A DNA stretch of 64,000 nucleotides from positions 1 to 64,000 of the forward strand of contig SJOL01004855.1 of the NCBI GenBank assembly GCA_004794785.1, written 5' to 3'. Shown here one piece after another: positions 1 to 13,599 of this stretch. A program made the position numbers and the translations under genes. The notes under the pieces were generated by a model that worked only from the letters and a program-made list of their open reading frames with translations, made no database searches and had not been told where the DNA came from. Every line of letters begins with the position of its first letter. Positions within the stretch are counted from its first letter, which is position 1. This DNA comes from Opisthorchis felineus (lineage: Eukaryota > Platyhelminthes > Trematoda > Opisthorchiida > Opisthorchiidae).

Positions 1-109
1 TGGAACACAAAACCCAACTTTACGCAGAGCTAAACCATAAGAAAGTTCCGGATATGATTATACCGAATAGGCTAGTAACTTCGTTGAAATAAAACAAATG
101 CGAAGTGAA

Positions 110-300
110 CCGATGTATGATCGAGTGTCCTTCCGTATTTTCAACTTGCACAGGAAGCCCCCAGCAGTATGGAAATCCACAATACAGTGAGTGGAAAATT
201 TCCGACGGATTTAGTGCATACTGATGAAAAATTTACGGATGCAACCAGACATTGCTGGAATTTTGTCATCTGGTTAATTTACTTGCTTACAGAAAACAAA
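110..300. repeat. Repeat F, copy 1 (partner 1010-1235)
   Basis: Shared landmarks are cagcagtatggaaatccaca, gtgagtggaaaatt and a following ctggaattttg-like stretch. It contains paired splice-like sites, but the enclosed length is not a multiple of three. Confidence 0.5.
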
Positions 301-1009
301 ACTAAGGCGTCCGAGACAACCTGAAACCGACCGATCATAGCCAGCCTATCATCTGCATATTGTCCGAAATGTTTACAAAATGTTAGCTTAAGGCGATATA
401 AACCCACAACGTACTGAGTAGATTTTAAGCAAAGGTTATAAACCACAGTTCGTAGAATATTGCAGAGAGAGTGTGGGAGTGAACAAACCAACGACAATTT
501 TACATAAACGTTGAGCTTAGGCAATCCCACCTTTCCACAGTGGGACAGAGGTTTATTACGTGAAATGCTTCCCAGCAGATAAGACTGTGGTGAGCATGCG
601 ATGTGACGAGTCAAGTTCTGTTTGACAACAAATATTTGGTAATCAGCTCCGGGCTGTCAGGTCTCAGTGCAGAAAAGTAGGGTTGCCAGTGGACAAGTCT
701 TCTTGCCCGACAATGCAAGACCAATCCGGTTGGTTTCAGCTTATAGTTCTTCGATATCATTGTGCGGGTCGCCTTTACCGCAAACGTATGCGCTGCTTCT
801 TGGTTATAGTCGAATTTGTAGAGCGGCAGTGCAGGTAAATTTACATCCGCAGCATCTCTAATGTCTTTCCATTATTCCTTTCAATGCTCAAATGACACTT
901 CCACAGTAAACGTTATTCAGTAGAATGTCAGACCGATGAATTGATGAAATGATTTTGTTAAAGTCTGGCCCCAGGAACTTATGTCGGTATTTCTGATAGC
1001 CTAGGTACT

Positions 1010-1235
1010 TTGATGCGATAAATCAAACGGGAAATGAACCCAAGTGCGTCTGAATGTCCCTTCATATTTCCCACTTGTACAGCAAGCTCTCAGCAGTATG
1101 GAAGTCCACAATATAGTAAGTGGAAAATTCTGGATTGATTTGCTCACCGAGAGAAACCTACTGTAGCAACTAAATATTCTTGAAATTCTGCTGCGTGGTT
1201 TTCTTTCTGGTCTAAAACACAACATAAAGAGGCGC
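1010..1235. repeat. Repeat F, copy 2
   Basis: ctctcagcagtatggaagtc and gtaagtggaaaattc match copy 1. There is one ambiguous base (N) nearby at 1378. Confidence 0.5.
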
Positions 1236-2084
1236 ACAATATATTACTATTTTCGTCCAAGTCACACATACCCACTCTTTATTTTGAGTTACTCGAATCA
1301 CGCTGATTCACTAAAGTGGTCGGTGTTCAAGTCAGGTTAACGGTAGGTTGACGAAGCTCCGGTAATGCCTTATCCATNTAGTCGCACTACCGAAGACGGA
1401 ATGGCCTAGCACCATTGAATATCAAACACAACGTCGGGTCGTGTTAGAGAGCAGATGATAAAAAACGGACACCTCATATTTATGGGAGATGATACTGGTG
1501 GAAGAATCGCGCCATTTTAGTGACCAACACGAAATAAGCGGCTGCTAGCTATCAGTTACGAAGTAGTAATCCTCATTTACACAGAATATCTAAAAATTGC
1601 ACGTTCTCAAGCATCCACCTAAAGTCTCCCCGACGTTGTTTGAATAATACACAAATATAAACAAACACCGCAAAATGGTTCAATAACTTTCGTATCACCA
1701 GATGCACGGATGGCGATTTAGCACTTGACCAGTCGCTACTAACCTGTTTCACCAGTACTATACACAGTATACACACTACTGAATTCACCCTGTTGTTGGT
1801 CGAATTGAGCGTCGTGCAGATCCATGAATTTCAATCCATCCTGTTCACACACCGTTCGGTAGGCTGGTCTTCCAAAATGCAATAAAATTTATATAACCTT
1901 ACTAGTTGCCATGACGGCGAATCGCAGCTACGGTAACGATCCTCTATTCGGTCTTCTTCCTCAGCGCAAAGCTCGAACGACATGTGTGAGTTTGAAACAT
2001 TGCGTGGAATTGATGAGATTACCCGCTGGCTAGCATAAAATTTTGCAGCTGACTTCTCGCACTTTTATCATGAAGCCAATCAAT

Positions 2085-2230
2085 GCCGAAGAGCCGAGAA
2101 GCACTGTGCGGCTATTTCGCCCTCATTAGGAATCGTCAGCAGTGCGGCTTCCAGGAAAATCTAGGGGGATTCGAACACGCAAACCCTCAGCTAATAGCTG
2201 AAGCCATCCGGCCATAACCAACTTTAGAAT
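2085..2230 (-). mobile_element. tRNA-derived SINE family S2 with hammerhead relic
   Basis: The tRNA-like head on the minus strand contains tgcgtgttcgaatcccc (B box, about 2158-2180). The hammerhead relic at 2101-2145 keeps stem I GCACTG/CAGTGC, CTGACGA and GAAA, but its cleavage triplet is GCA instead of NUH. The next bases (cttctcggctcttc) are the S2 signature. Confidence 0.7.
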
Positions 2231-2234
2231 ACGG

Positions 2235-3440
2235 ACGCACTTTTCTGTGTAGGGTCGGGCTCCCAGGTTACCAGAATAGTCATTTTGAACCAACATAGAG
2301 GATTTGGCGAGTCGCTTATGAAATTTTCCCAGAATATTATCCAATATACACCAAATGTACACCGGCTCCGTTCCCTAATCTTCACCTGGACCATACTGCT
2401 GCATTAGCTGTTATACAATCGTGGTTAAGTCGCCTGCTGGCCCCAAGCCGGTCTCAATGTGCTTTTTCGTAGATCTTATTCCCCGACATTTACATCGGCA
2501 CCAGCCGCTTGCTCGCGGCGCCACGTTCAGTGCGGCTAAAAACCCCGTAATTTTCCGCTTCTAGTCCAGTTCTATAAGCACATTTGCCCGATAAATCCAT
2601 TTCAGATGCTGTCCTTAAAAACAGGGAACACCCCTCATGCGTTAACGAACTATGATGCTGCACGGTGAGATGCACCTCGGAAGTTATCAATCTGACCGTC
2701 TGAACTTCACTTAAGACAGAGTAACTACCTAGCCAAAAATACGAGGAATAAACTTATGATGGGTAAACGTACTGATGGTGGTGGCTTCTCCTCAGACAGG
2801 CCATATGACCCATTCCGACATGAAACGAAGTAGTATATAATGCCAGTTAAGATCACACGCTTTTTACAATGCACTCCGTGATAGTTCCGCGCTACTTATT
2901 GGCAGTTTTCATATGACTTTTATATGAGAAGTTGATGCAACTAACTAAGACTCTCTGGATTTGTTGTTTCCATAACGGTGGGCTGTCAAGCAGAGCCGTC
3001 TCACCATAATCAGCTGCACCAACTACGTTTTGATGTTGTTCCCGGGAGTGCTGACGAGACACTTACAAGCAAATCGCCTCCTGTTCTGGTAAACCCACCC
3101 GACGACTAAGTGGTCTATACTAATAGTTCCTCATTCTTTATAACTTTTAGTGTATTCGGCACTTTCTACCGGGCTGCACAACCAAATAACCAAATCCGAG
3201 CGCAGTGAGTTACAGTCTTCAATTTTGGGTTCAACCAAAGTTATGCCTTTATACTTTCATCTTGCTCTACTGTTCAGAGATTCAAACGAGTGATGTAAAG
3301 ACCCGGGGACACCAGACTTAGTGAACGTATAAAGACAGGGTCTTTCGTCGACAAATTTTATCTTTAACCGATACGTCACATCAAAGATTGGCTCAGTTGA
3401 TGGTCAGTATTTGGAGCCCGTTTTTTGGATACAGCACCGC
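2235..3440. other. No recognisable gene
   Basis: Only short unsupported frames; no domain, SINE head or long repeat seen. Confidence 0.5.
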
Positions 3441-3539
3441 ACTGGAAGTGTGGGACCTTTGAATCTACTACATAAATGTTTTCCACAAATGTTCAGTCAA
3501 TGTTCGTCAGCTATCCTCCGCACGAAGCAGTGTTTGCTT

Positions 3540-3910
3540 TGAATAGACGTAACACACTACTCACAGGGTTGGTGAAAACTCGTCGACAGCCCACGACCGG
3601 TTTCGCCTTTCTTCGGGCTCACCAAACAAACGCATTCCCCGAGTTTCCGTCAACCATATTTTTGTTCTATTTGAACCAAAAATACACGAAATTAGCGAAA
3701 TAAACTCATTTGAATGCTAATTTGGTTTTGACGGGAGACTCAAGTGAATCCAGCTGAATCTCTCGCCTACGATGTTCTTCTTCAACTGGATGTGTTACAC
3801 CAGCTCGCCTTATGTCCCACTCGCTATGATACTGCATTGATGTAGAACACTAGTCATAAGGTTGCTGAAACCTCTTCGGCAGTCGTGGGCTGTCGAGATT
3901 CCACTGGGAT
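3540..3910 (+). repeat. Repeat C, about 1.3 units of a former tandem array
   Basis: Block a (acacactactcacagggttg to gagtttccgtcaacc) is followed by block b (gacgggagactcaagtgaat) and then block a again (aacactagtcataaggttgc at 3847), giving a period near 297 bases. Confidence 0.6.
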
Positions 3911-4219
3911 TCAGGTGAGTCTCACGTGAAGAGTTCTATTTGACTTATTATTTTGTGACCAATGTGAGCAGTTTCTTTGCGTTGGTGCTCCTTGAAAGCC
4001 TACATCTCTTGCGGACTTAGAACATCCGTTTAAATAAAAAATTCCCATTATAAGCAAATCTATCTGGTGGATGTCGGCAATCCTTTGAACCCTATTCTAG
4101 CAGAGGTCTCCATGATCATGGTTGAAAGGGAGTTGGTCGATCTCCTGTCAAAGCAAATGTGCGAACGCTATGTTGACAACCCATTAGTCACTGCCACGAA
4201 CAAGGCATTAAGGAGGTAG

Positions 4220-4490
4220 TTTATTATTTAACACACTACTCACACGGTTGCTGAAAACTGTTAGACAGCTAACGACTGGTTTCGGTCGTCCTTTTTGGAA
4301 CTGATCAGGTAGGTGCAGTCCCCAGGTTCCGCCAACCTAGTGTTTTACTTAAATCCAGAAAGCGGACAAAATTCGCGAAACACCTTTTTTCGTGCACCAC
4401 TTTGGTTGTAAGGGGAGATTCACCTGATTCCCAGCTAACTTGCTCGTTTATGATGCCCGTCTAGAACTCAACGTAACCTACGAAGAGGAG
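4220..4490 (+). repeat. Repeat C, further unit
   Basis: Block a (acacactactcacacggttg, gaggttccgccaacc-like) followed by block b (aggggagattcacctgattc). It is diverged from the 3.5-kb copy. Confidence 0.55.
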
Positions 4491-5334
4491 GTTGACTACA
4501 ACATTCCATAGTTGGAGGTGTTCAATACCCTTAGCCTTGATAAGTCTGCTAAACCCACGTATTCCCGCCACTATAGGCTCTTCCCGATTTTCAGTCTATG
4601 TTGTCTGGAAGCAACTTCTTTCAAGCTTTTTTATCACGTAAGCGCCGCGTTTTCATAGATTAGTGTCTCCTGGACGGGCTAGCGTGTAACATAAACACAC
4701 TGGCAGGAAAAAAATATCCTTCCAAATTTGTGAATGAAGACTGAAGTCAGTATGTCCTAGCAGTCATTGCAGCACCCGGATGTTACAGAATACCCTTTCA
4801 ACCTGTACAGCTCAACCACTAGAACGAGAAAACGATGAGCCTCACTGCCGAAGAGGACGCACTACACTGCAGAAGTCCGGGTTCTTAGACAGGTTAAAGG
4901 GTTGCCGCTACCTATTGTCAAATGGCATCAAATAATTCGTGATAAAATCTGTCCACGTGTTACTGTTCAGTAGGTTACGTAGGCAGGATCGATAGATGTC
5001 ACACAATTCCAACAAAGAAGGTCGCACCTCTCTTGGTCCAAAATCAGATTGACACACTATGTATGAGCTACCGGTCACAGGTCACCGGGTGTGTCTGATG
5101 TTGGCGTCTGATATTCTTAGCGGAATTCGTGCATTCAAAGTAGGCTTGATATGTCAATCAGCTTGAGTATAGAAGCCATGTTACTATTGGCTACTCAGCC
5201 CCTATCTTGTGACTGCAGAAAACTCAGATTTCTTGCCATTTGTAATTTTGGTCGTGGCGAGCCAACACGAAAGACGTACATCTCCCAGAATGAGAAAGTT
5301 GGGACATTTTCGACTCAGCTTTCGTCCTGTGAGT

Positions 5335-5445
5335 GAATTCAGTCGGTACCGAAAAGTCAAGAACTACCAAGAAAATCTAGGGTTTTTCAAACTCGCAGCC
5401 CCTCGGCCGGTAGCTGCGTTCGATCAGGTTGTGGACCACAGTTTT
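5335..5445 (-). mobile_element. S2 SINE relic
   Basis: The minus strand has a tRNA-like run (ctaccggccgaggggctgcg, then agtttgaaaaaccctag) followed by a decayed tail. It abuts the repeat-A copy at 5435. Confidence 0.5.
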
Positions 5446-5755
5446 CCTAATGCCTTCTTAATACCGTGAACCCGAGCCTGGATAGCCGCTTGATAGCCTG
5501 ATGTGTTTAGCCAAACCAGCAAGCCAATGAACGTGCGAATCAGCTGATCTATTGAACGCTGACGCGTACAGGCGTGTCATGTGCATCCGAAAACGGGAAA
5601 GTTCTAGGCGGGCCAAAAAATGATACTAAAAAGAAAACTCTTTTGTCGAGGACAATTGAAGAACTGCCAATTAAATCTGTCCCAACGAAAACGGTCAATC
5701 CATTAGCATTTGTGTAATCCAGTTACGTTCGGAACTGGTTCTTCTAATAGAGCAC
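5435..5755 (+). repeat. Repeat A, copy 1
   Basis: It runs from cacagttttcctaatgcctt to ggaactggttcttctaata. It shares gacgcgtacaggcgtgtcat and ccgaaaacggg with copies at 55.4 and 58.6 kb. It lacks about 21 bases (ctgtttataaagctcacgtg) present in the others. No coding capacity or terminal inverted repeats were seen; the class is unknown. Confidence 0.75.
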
Positions 5756-5889
5756 GAACGGTTGATCAGCAGTGTAACTAGCTCACACCTGGACAGGATA
5801 AAGCGTCATCGCTCATCCCTCTTAAAAGGAACCTCCACGGAATTTCTGGATCATTCATCTCAGTGCATTTGATGACTCGTCACTCGAGG

Positions 5890-6095
5890 AGACACGTGGT
5901 GTTGGTTCCGTGACTGAAAGCTGAATAGCTCTGTATCCGCTATATTTACGTATAAGTTAGTTACACTACTGGTCAGCCGCTTGTGTACGAACGACTCAGT
6001 TTTCAGCTACTGCTCAGGAAGTTGCGAGTTCGAAAATCTCCAGAGTTTTTTTAGAAATAGTTGTACAGTACTTCCTGGCCTTTCAGTACACACCA
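5890..6095 (+). mobile_element. S2 SINE relic
   Basis: The 5' part (gtcactcgaggagac, ttccgtgactgaa) matches 46260-46320. The tRNA-like B box is gagttcgaaaatctcc near 6025. The ribozyme 5' half is lost, but gaaatagttgtacagtacttc remains. Confidence 0.55.
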
Positions 6096-6099
6096 AATC

Positions 6100-9000
6100 G
6101 TTTTACAGGATGAAAGCTGATGGGAGACTACGTAATCACTAAAAGGGGCAGTTCTCAGGTTGAGGCTCAATGGTGGATTTTGTTATCACTGCAAAATTTG
6201 TAGAAGTTCTTCGCGATATTTTATCTTGAGACATTTGTTCACCGGGTAAATCTGGCCAGGTTTGAAAAGTATTACCTTATGTTTGCAACCTAACGCCTTG
6301 GTTTGCATCCTGAAATCTCTGTTCTTCAAACTGTTGTGTAAAATTTTCCCTTTGGACTGTCAAAAGGGGCGGAAATACAGAGTGTGTTGTGCAAAACTTT
6401 GAAACGACCTGCACTCAGACCCGTGATATAAGGGCTTAAAAATTATCCTTTCATATCCTTAATTTACCGCTAAGCAAGCCATTCCAAGAATAAACAAACT
6501 TTGGAGGATAACAGTTATACTCATTGGTCCTAGGTTGTTTCTCTAAACTAGGGGGTTGCTGGGAGTTGCTATCCAGTTCAGGAAACAAACCAAAGGCCGA
6601 AGGCACAAACTGCAGCACCCCAATGTTTTGATTTTTCTAAATTTCTTATAGAAACACGTGAAAGCTTCAATTTTGCGGTTCGTGATTCATGTAGTCTGAT
6701 GACTGGATTATTGATCGATCCAATGGCTTCATTTGCTTCACACGGTATCTCATAAGATCTGCGGATAAAACTCCTAGGATGAAGTGGTGCGACCTGGAGA
6801 ACGTGCAACTAAAGTACCCTTGGATGAGTGGCACAAAATCACGATGCGTACTTTCAAACACCTTGCAGTAATCTGCGCAACAAGCCAAACGATGAACCGC
6901 ATTGCTGAGTTTCTATTAAGATTAAATTGTCGTGATTCGAGCACATGTTTTCCTCATAACTTAACTTTGCATAACTTCGTTGATTGTTTCAACAGTTGAA
7001 CAGCTCTTGAGTGATAGTAAGTCCTACATTTCCGATAACTAATTTCAAAGTCCTGCCGCACAGACGTTTCCAAGTAATCAGACGCTAAGCTGTGTTAAGT
7101 TAATAAAACAATTGAAGAAGCTGTCCGGGAGGAAAGAGAAAAAACTCATTTCACAAACGCGACACACCTAAAGAAGCGTAATGAAAGGCTGTGCGAAACT
7201 CGACCGCCGCAATTTGGATTATACCACTGAAGTCGCCTGTGTACTTCATTCTTTTGCTCTTCACTTCAGGGTGTTCACTGCTACCTACGAAACGTCAGTA
7301 GTGTGACCCTGCGTAATTCCAAACAAAAAATGCTCGCGGGCATCGAAGGGGTACCACGTCTGACGGTGCATCTTTCATCACTAATCGTCGGTGCACGCAA
7401 AAAAAGTATGAGAACATGTCGTGTGACATGAGAAGTATACAGAAGGTTGCCAGCATACGGTAATCCATTTAGGCCACCGTCCTGTTGGACAAGGTTCGCA
7501 GCTTTCAAGAGTACAAAATGCCCTATTCTTGTGTTTTAGATTTACTGTTTTTCGTTTATAACTGGAACATTGCCTTAAGACTGTGAGTAACACAAAAAAA
7601 GTCGTAGTGTGTGGAGATTTTGTGGTTTCTTATTGAGATTTCGTCGCGTCAGTAAGGCCAATCTCTGCTAAAATGACGAGAAGCACTGTACATCCGTTTC
7701 ATCTTTGCTGGGAATCATCGGTAGTTCGAATCTCAGGAAATTCCAGGCTTCGAAATAGTCGGTTATAAAGTTTATAAAATTTTACCTAAACTGACGGGCG
7801 TTATCGGATTTGGAGTAGGCGATGAATCCAATGGACCTTTGGGATGAGACTTTTCTTGTCAAGTTCAAAGTTCTGTTTTCAAAAACCGAATTTGTGCCAT
7901 TGTGTCAGTGCGCTAGTGGCTATTGTTGAATAGTTGAATGCGTGCAAACCCAAGATTGTATTTCCATAGTTTGATATGCTGAAGCAGGTTTTCGTTCATT
8001 CTCACGCGAACAGCATATCCGAACAGACAAGCCGAATAGCAAGTGTGGTACCGATGGTAATTCAGTTCTCATATGGAAAGAAGACATTTTTGAGCCCACG
8101 CACTGCGAACAGACAAAGTAATGGTCTGATCGAATTTTCAGCTGGCCATAAACGTAACTACATTGCGCAACAAACGGGGCTTCTGTTTTCCTTATTTATA
8201 TCTGGCCATCTCCTTTAAGGTTGTAATATATGGTTGAAACTGTCTTGCAAGAAGTTTCAGTCTCTTCACTGAATCCACAGATATTTCATGGTGAAGGGTA
8301 GACAGTTGTGCACGGTGCCGCGCGGACGAGGACTGCATATTTCAGATGTGTAGGAATGACGCTGTATGAATGTTGGAGGTCTGGTCGTATGGTTTGATTT
8401 CTGGCTTTCAAAGGTATTCCCCTCTACACGTCCCCGCCAAATGTTCGCAAATTGTGGACCCCCGATATGTAGACGTCGCGAAGCACTATTTCGCTGATGA
8501 ACTGGAGGTTGCAGTCCGTAGTTACAGATCTCAGTTCGTGGACCAATTATTCGGTAAACTGTTTGGTCCACAGGCACACAACCGTTATCTCGTCTTGCGG
8601 GTTTATTCGCTGCTTCTCAAGGGTCTTACTGACCCGTTTGTAGATGGAGTATTAGGCGATCAATCAAGCTATCGCCGGAGGGATAGAGCTGTTCAGAATA
8701 TGCGGGTTTCGTGAAAACTGTGGCAGCTCATACCCACGTCTGGGAACGGCGTCAAACTGCTCAGGCAGCATCTGTGTGAGGAGGCGTCATCGAGGCCATA
8801 CCCAGTACACAAGCAAGTTTCAGGGCAGGTAAAGCATACAGACAAATTTTCCGGCAGTGTGGAACAATTTGGGCAGCGCGATGCACACAGTTATGCAAAA
8901 TGGCATACCACAGATGGCACCATAGCCTCAACAAAGCAAAGCTCTTGACAACTGAAGCAAACGCATGAAAAATAGGGTGAATTTCGATAGAAACCTAATT

Positions 9001-9880
9001 TGGAGAGAACAAATGAAAAACACCGAAGAACCCGTTTTCTCGAAGTTTCCATCTTACCGGAAATGGAGGTGAAACGGTTGAGACCAGTGGTCTGGTGTTG
9101 AGAGGGAATTAATTCCCACGTGCTTGATTGCCGCAGGGCAGGTTAACCAATTTAACAGACAAGCGCCAGCAAGTCACCGTCTCTAAAGTTGAAGACGTTT
9201 GATGAGCTCCACTATCGACATACATATTATCATCCGAAATTATGGATTGATGTTCTGTGTAACCGACTTTGAAAGGAGCGAATAAAGTGCGATGCAGTTT
9301 CTGGTTGCATGGCACCAGTGTGTTGTGGTGTGTCGGGACAAGGCGACAGATCTTCGCAAGACACGAAATTTCATTCCACCCAAAGAAATAACTGCTTTCG
9401 GTGCTGCCGGCCGGGAACAGTCTTGAAACAATCATTTCGACTTTGGCAACCTAACCCAGGAGGAAACTCTATGGCAACCCAATTTGAGCAGACCTCCTGA
9501 AAAGGCACCACGTGCTAAAGTTCGATGAACCATTTGGAGCCAATTTGGTCGTCTGATAATTACATGGATACTACCTGCATTCAACTCGTGATACTGTGAC
9601 TCCTAAGTAATATCTGCCTTCGGATCTTTGAATCTACGTATCCGTCCGCTTTTTTAAAACGAGAATCATAAAATCTCGTTCAAACGTACCGTGATTCCTC
9701 TCAGCAAGAGGGATAAATTAGCCAGCTTCTCTTCGGAGTGTCCGAATTCCGCTTTTTGTGTGCTGCTTAGAGAGAGTTAGCGATCGGGGAGTTAGTCTAT
9801 TGTGCAGTGTTACGCATTAGTTGGCATTTGTTTACGGGAAGAAGAAACGTTGAGCAAACTGAATTAATGAGCAGCTTTCA
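6100..9880. other. No gene recognised apart from the S2 relic at 7.7 kb
   Basis: The overlapping 114- and 103-residue frames at 8266-8714 lie on opposite strands. Neither shows a domain I know. Confidence 0.45.
7665..7765 (-). mobile_element. S2 SINE relic with hammerhead remnant
   Basis: The minus strand reads CCGATGATTCCCAGCAAAG then ATGAAACGGATGTACAGTGC (7683-7724). The first core base pair CT is changed to CC, while GAAAC, a GTA cleavage triplet and CAGTGC are kept. Confidence 0.6.
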
Positions 9881-9881
9881 G

Positions 9882-9935
9882 ACATCTTTAGAAAATTCAA
9901 CTCACTGTTCTTGCTATTCACTGAAAAGGTAGAAG
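9882..9935 (+). CDS. Weak candidate upstream micro-exon (54 nt)
   Basis: It lies between gagcagctttcag and gtaaatgt, is a multiple of three and is open in phase 1, giving IFRKFNSLFLLFTEKVE. The composition is hydrophobic, unlike the other micro-exons. It could be chance. Confidence 0.15.
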
Positions 9936-10550
9936 GTAAATGTCACTAGTTCGAACCCGATGATTGCAATCTATTCAAAGTTTCTATCTCTTGTCCGGCA
10001 TCCAGTATGTCAAATTTACGAAGAACTCATGACATGTGAGTCGCCAAAATCTGCTGCATATGAGCCTCGGTAAATTTCATTGCATACCTTCAAATAAGAT
10101 TGAGCAATTTTCATAGGATCGCGAGGAACAAGTGAAGCTAGTCCTTTTGATGCATTACTGCCAGAGACCGACGTACGTCTAAACGTACATTCAAACTGAA
10201 ATTGCTGGTCCGGGTGGAAAAATCGATTTCTCAGAAAGATTACCCCTAATTATTCGGGTCTCATTTGGTTAGCTGATGTCAACAACTGGTCTTCAAATAA
10301 AACCTATCCATGCTGACACTCAAAAGGGAATAGACTTGCCATTTGGCTGTAATTCTGGTTCCCCAAAAACAATCTGCATGACGGTTTGCGGAGTGGTGGT
10401 ACTGATGATCAGTCTATGCTCAGACTTACTCTTTTTATCCTCATCTGCGTCACGCTGTTCCCCACCCATCTATTCACTGATTCTATCGACAGGTAGTTTT
10501 CTTGGCCTATTTCGGATGCCTGAGATTGAATCCAACTTGACGTTACGATA

Positions 10551-10945
10551 ATCCCCCCATTCATTTGCTTACTCCGCCCGTGTATTTTTGGCCCCCGTTC
10601 GTCTGCCTTCTCTGTACCCGCTATTCACCTTACCGTAAAGGCTGCCCGTCCAACACTGGTGTGTGTGTGTTACCTACCCATGGGTGTTCGTGTCCCGTCT
10701 GCTGGGCCTGTTCTGAAATGATCCGTTGGATTTTAGCGTGATCACACCGCCAATGAGAATCACGAGACTGGTCTCGGATACATGTCCGCGTTGCGGTGGT
10801 CAGTGACAGACTTGCGCAATTTTTAGCACTACGAGTGTGGTCAGTTGAGATTTGTTCTGTAATTTCGCCTACCTTTCTGTAAATTGCACCGTAGACTTTC
10901 GAACCCAATGCTTCCTTTCGATAGTCGGGATCGCCAAACTTACGC
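10551..10945 (+). repeat. Repeat B, copy 1
   Basis: It runs from taatccccccattcatttgc through ccgccaatgagaatcacgag to tagactttcgaacccaatgc. It is shared with 12025-12445 (minus) and 27660-28020. The class is unknown. Confidence 0.65.
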
Positions 10946-11214
10946 ACAACTCAAAGTTCCGTATCGCGAAACTCCACCCTAATTTCCAAACTACTTATCC
11001 ACTTGTGGTGGTCTGACCAGTACCTCTTTTGTTTGTTGTCCCAAACATCCTACGTCCCGTAATAGTTTGGCCGCAACTGAAGTTTGATGCGTTGAGAAAC
11101 TGCCTGGTTTGATCAGAAAAGAAATTCGAATTGTGCTAGCTACGCTTGACTTTTATTGTCTAGTGTGCGATCTTCTTGTGTTCTACTGGCCAGAAGTAGG
11201 TCAGACAGTGAAAG

Positions 11215-11645
11215 CAACTGAGAACGAACCAATCAGAGCAAAGAAAGAAAACTACTAAAAATAACAACCGCCACAGTGAATAACCAAATGCAAGGAAATC
11301 ATACCACCCCGTGCAACCCAAATCGGAAACGAAGCAGTTGGAAGCACAGCCGAAGACCCTTGAGAAGAAGCTATTCAACGAACCAGCCGAATGCGCAAAA
11401 TACAGAACACGTGACAGGACAAACTGCTGAAGGACCCGTAGCATTACAGGAAAGCCACATGCCTATTAGCCAATCCAATGAAAGGATACCTGATACACGT
11501 TTGAAACTGCAAACCGTAGGCAGGTAAGGAGGAAACACCCAGTCAGTTGTCACACACTGATGATGTTTCCTCGAATGGTGACGAAACGTATGCAAGTTAG
11601 TTGCCACGCTCGGTGAAGAGAACGGCCACCTGACCAACCACAGTA
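11215..11645 (+). repeat. R1 repeat copy with hammerhead-like motif
   Basis: The 5' part contains ttcaacgaaccagccgaatg, a landmark shared with 13.9, 37.4 and 49.4 kb. The motif at about 11568-11600 reads ctgatgatgtttcctcgaat, then ggtgacgaaacgtatgcaag. The two opposite-strand frames here are shadows. Confidence 0.6.
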
Positions 11646-12024
11646 TTTTCACATTAACGGTAGTGGCCAATTTACCACCTTTTCCTTGTTCCATTCGTTC
11701 CAATTTTTACGTGGTAACCGGTAAACAGAGTCAAATATTGCCGTGTAGCGAACCTTGGTAAAAGTGGGCACCCGCTCATTGCCTGCTCATTAGTTGCCCA
11801 ATTTCTGCCGACTTCTAGGACGTATCCACATCGATACCTTGGGTACTCATTGTTAGCTCAAGACAGAAGTTCGTTATTCGAACGGTGCATACGGTAATTA
11901 GAAAAACAAGTGAACAATTTAGGACAGCCTTGACCATGTGCCTACAACATTCAAATGCGTGTTCGCAAGTGCTCAAGCAATGACACAATATACGCATTGA
12001 GGTCTCCGATATGAAAGTTTGAGT

Positions 12025-12445
12025 CACTCGTAGGTTCCACGATCCTGAATATCGAAAGGAGGAATTGGGTTCGAAAGTCTACGGTACTATGTACACAATA
12101 GTGAGTAAAATTGTACAACAAAGCTGAATTGCCCACCTTCATGACGTCAACAGGTGCGCAAGTTTGTCGCTGACCTATAACGTGCGATGTCAAGGTTCGC
12201 GCACCAAACAACGGCAAGCCGAATGTTGGCTCGGTAGTGTGGGTTGCGGTTGTCCCTTCCGAGGACAATCTCGTGATTCTGATTGGCCGTTTGATTACAC
12301 GGATGTCATGACAGAACAAGACGGAGCAGGCTCGGCAGACAGGGCACGAATACGCATGGGTAAGAAGGCCAGCTGTGCACATTCACACACGCACACATGC
12401 TAGTAAATAGGTGTCGGACGAGGTGGCCTTTACGGCAAACTGAAT
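12025..12445 (-). repeat. Repeat B, copy 2 (inverted)
   Basis: The reverse complement carries acccatgcgtattcgtgccc, gccaatcagaatcacgagat and gtagactttcgaacccaatt. It lies 1.1 kb from copy 1 in opposite orientation, so the two could form a large hairpin. Confidence 0.65.
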
Positions 12446-12832
12446 GGATGAGCAAATCAAGTGGAGATCAGAGGTACGTGGGAGACTTATCATAATGTCA
12501 AGCTAATATCTAGTGTCAGGCTGAATTCGAAACCTCGTCTTCAATATCAATTAGCTTTGACCGTATTACGTTTATACCCCCCCCCCCGACAAAAGCAAAT
12601 CAAATCCATGGAGTTCTGCTATCTAAACTCAGCAGCTGAGCTTGAGCCAAACCTGTAACGACCTAGAGTCACACCGCTGTGTGTCATTTAGAAACTCAGA
12701 CTAGATAGACTCATCACACAGCAGTTGGATGTTGGGTGTATTATAATGGCCATTTGTATTCATTCACCGTATTGTTCCCTATTTGCTAGAACCTACTGCA
12801 TGCACTATAGTTTGAGATTTTCCTGTCCAAAG

Positions 12833-12847
12833 TTCTTGTCGAAGCAA
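12833..12847 (+). CDS. Weak candidate upstream micro-exon (15 nt)
   Basis: The acceptor is ttttcctgtccaaag and the donor is gtgagttt. Phase 1 gives LVEA. It fits the length and phase rule of the VAL micro-exons but is too short to judge by sequence. Confidence 0.18.
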
Positions 12848-13599
12848 GTGAGTTTATTCGAAAAATTCAACGTTTGATCACCGTTTACCCGGCGTCATTG
12901 TTACAGCTGTAGTCATGTGATTTTCTTTCCAGCACGAACTCGTGACCTTGATGGATCTCCCTGATTGGTTAATATGAAAGTTTGGATTTAGAAGAGCATG
13001 AACAAGCCGTAATGTTGCACCTGGATTTACCCTAATTACTTGTCTGTGAAAGAATAACTAGCCCAAGCTTGTGCGTATGTGCAATGTCGGATGTTCGACT
13101 GAGGACGCATAGCGTGCTTGCCTAAAAAAATCGTCTGTAAATTCACATCTGTTTTGGTGGGAGTGCGAATTTACTTACCTTATGAGCAAATCTGCGGCAT
13201 CACTCATCCTACATACTTAACTCCGCTATATATTACAGTAAACACCGTAGTCTAGTTAAGCTAAGCATTTTTCTCTCTCCTATAGTGAGAGCAGTGAAAA
13301 ACCACCAAAGATGTCCACAAGTTACGAAAGCTTCGTGAAATAGATGACCGCTTTGGATTGTTTATGTCTGTTTCAAAAAAAAAGATCGACCTGGTGTTTT
13401 CAAAAAATGCGGAACATCTGCTTTCCACGTGTACGGACGTCCTCATTTTCACTACTATGTTTTTCTGCCATCTACCTGAGGTTTCATCATTAGTCAGCGT
13501 TGTGTCCGTTGGAAGTGTACTGGTGTTTTCCCTGTTCACACAGTCTCCACCACCCAAATGGTTAGCAGAAAATGCGAAGCCGCACGCGAGCCAAACAGC

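Noticed and set aside
8266..8714. Overlapping frames of 114 and 103 residues on opposite strands
   Set aside because: No domain recognised, and mutual overlap means at most one could be real; nothing selects either.
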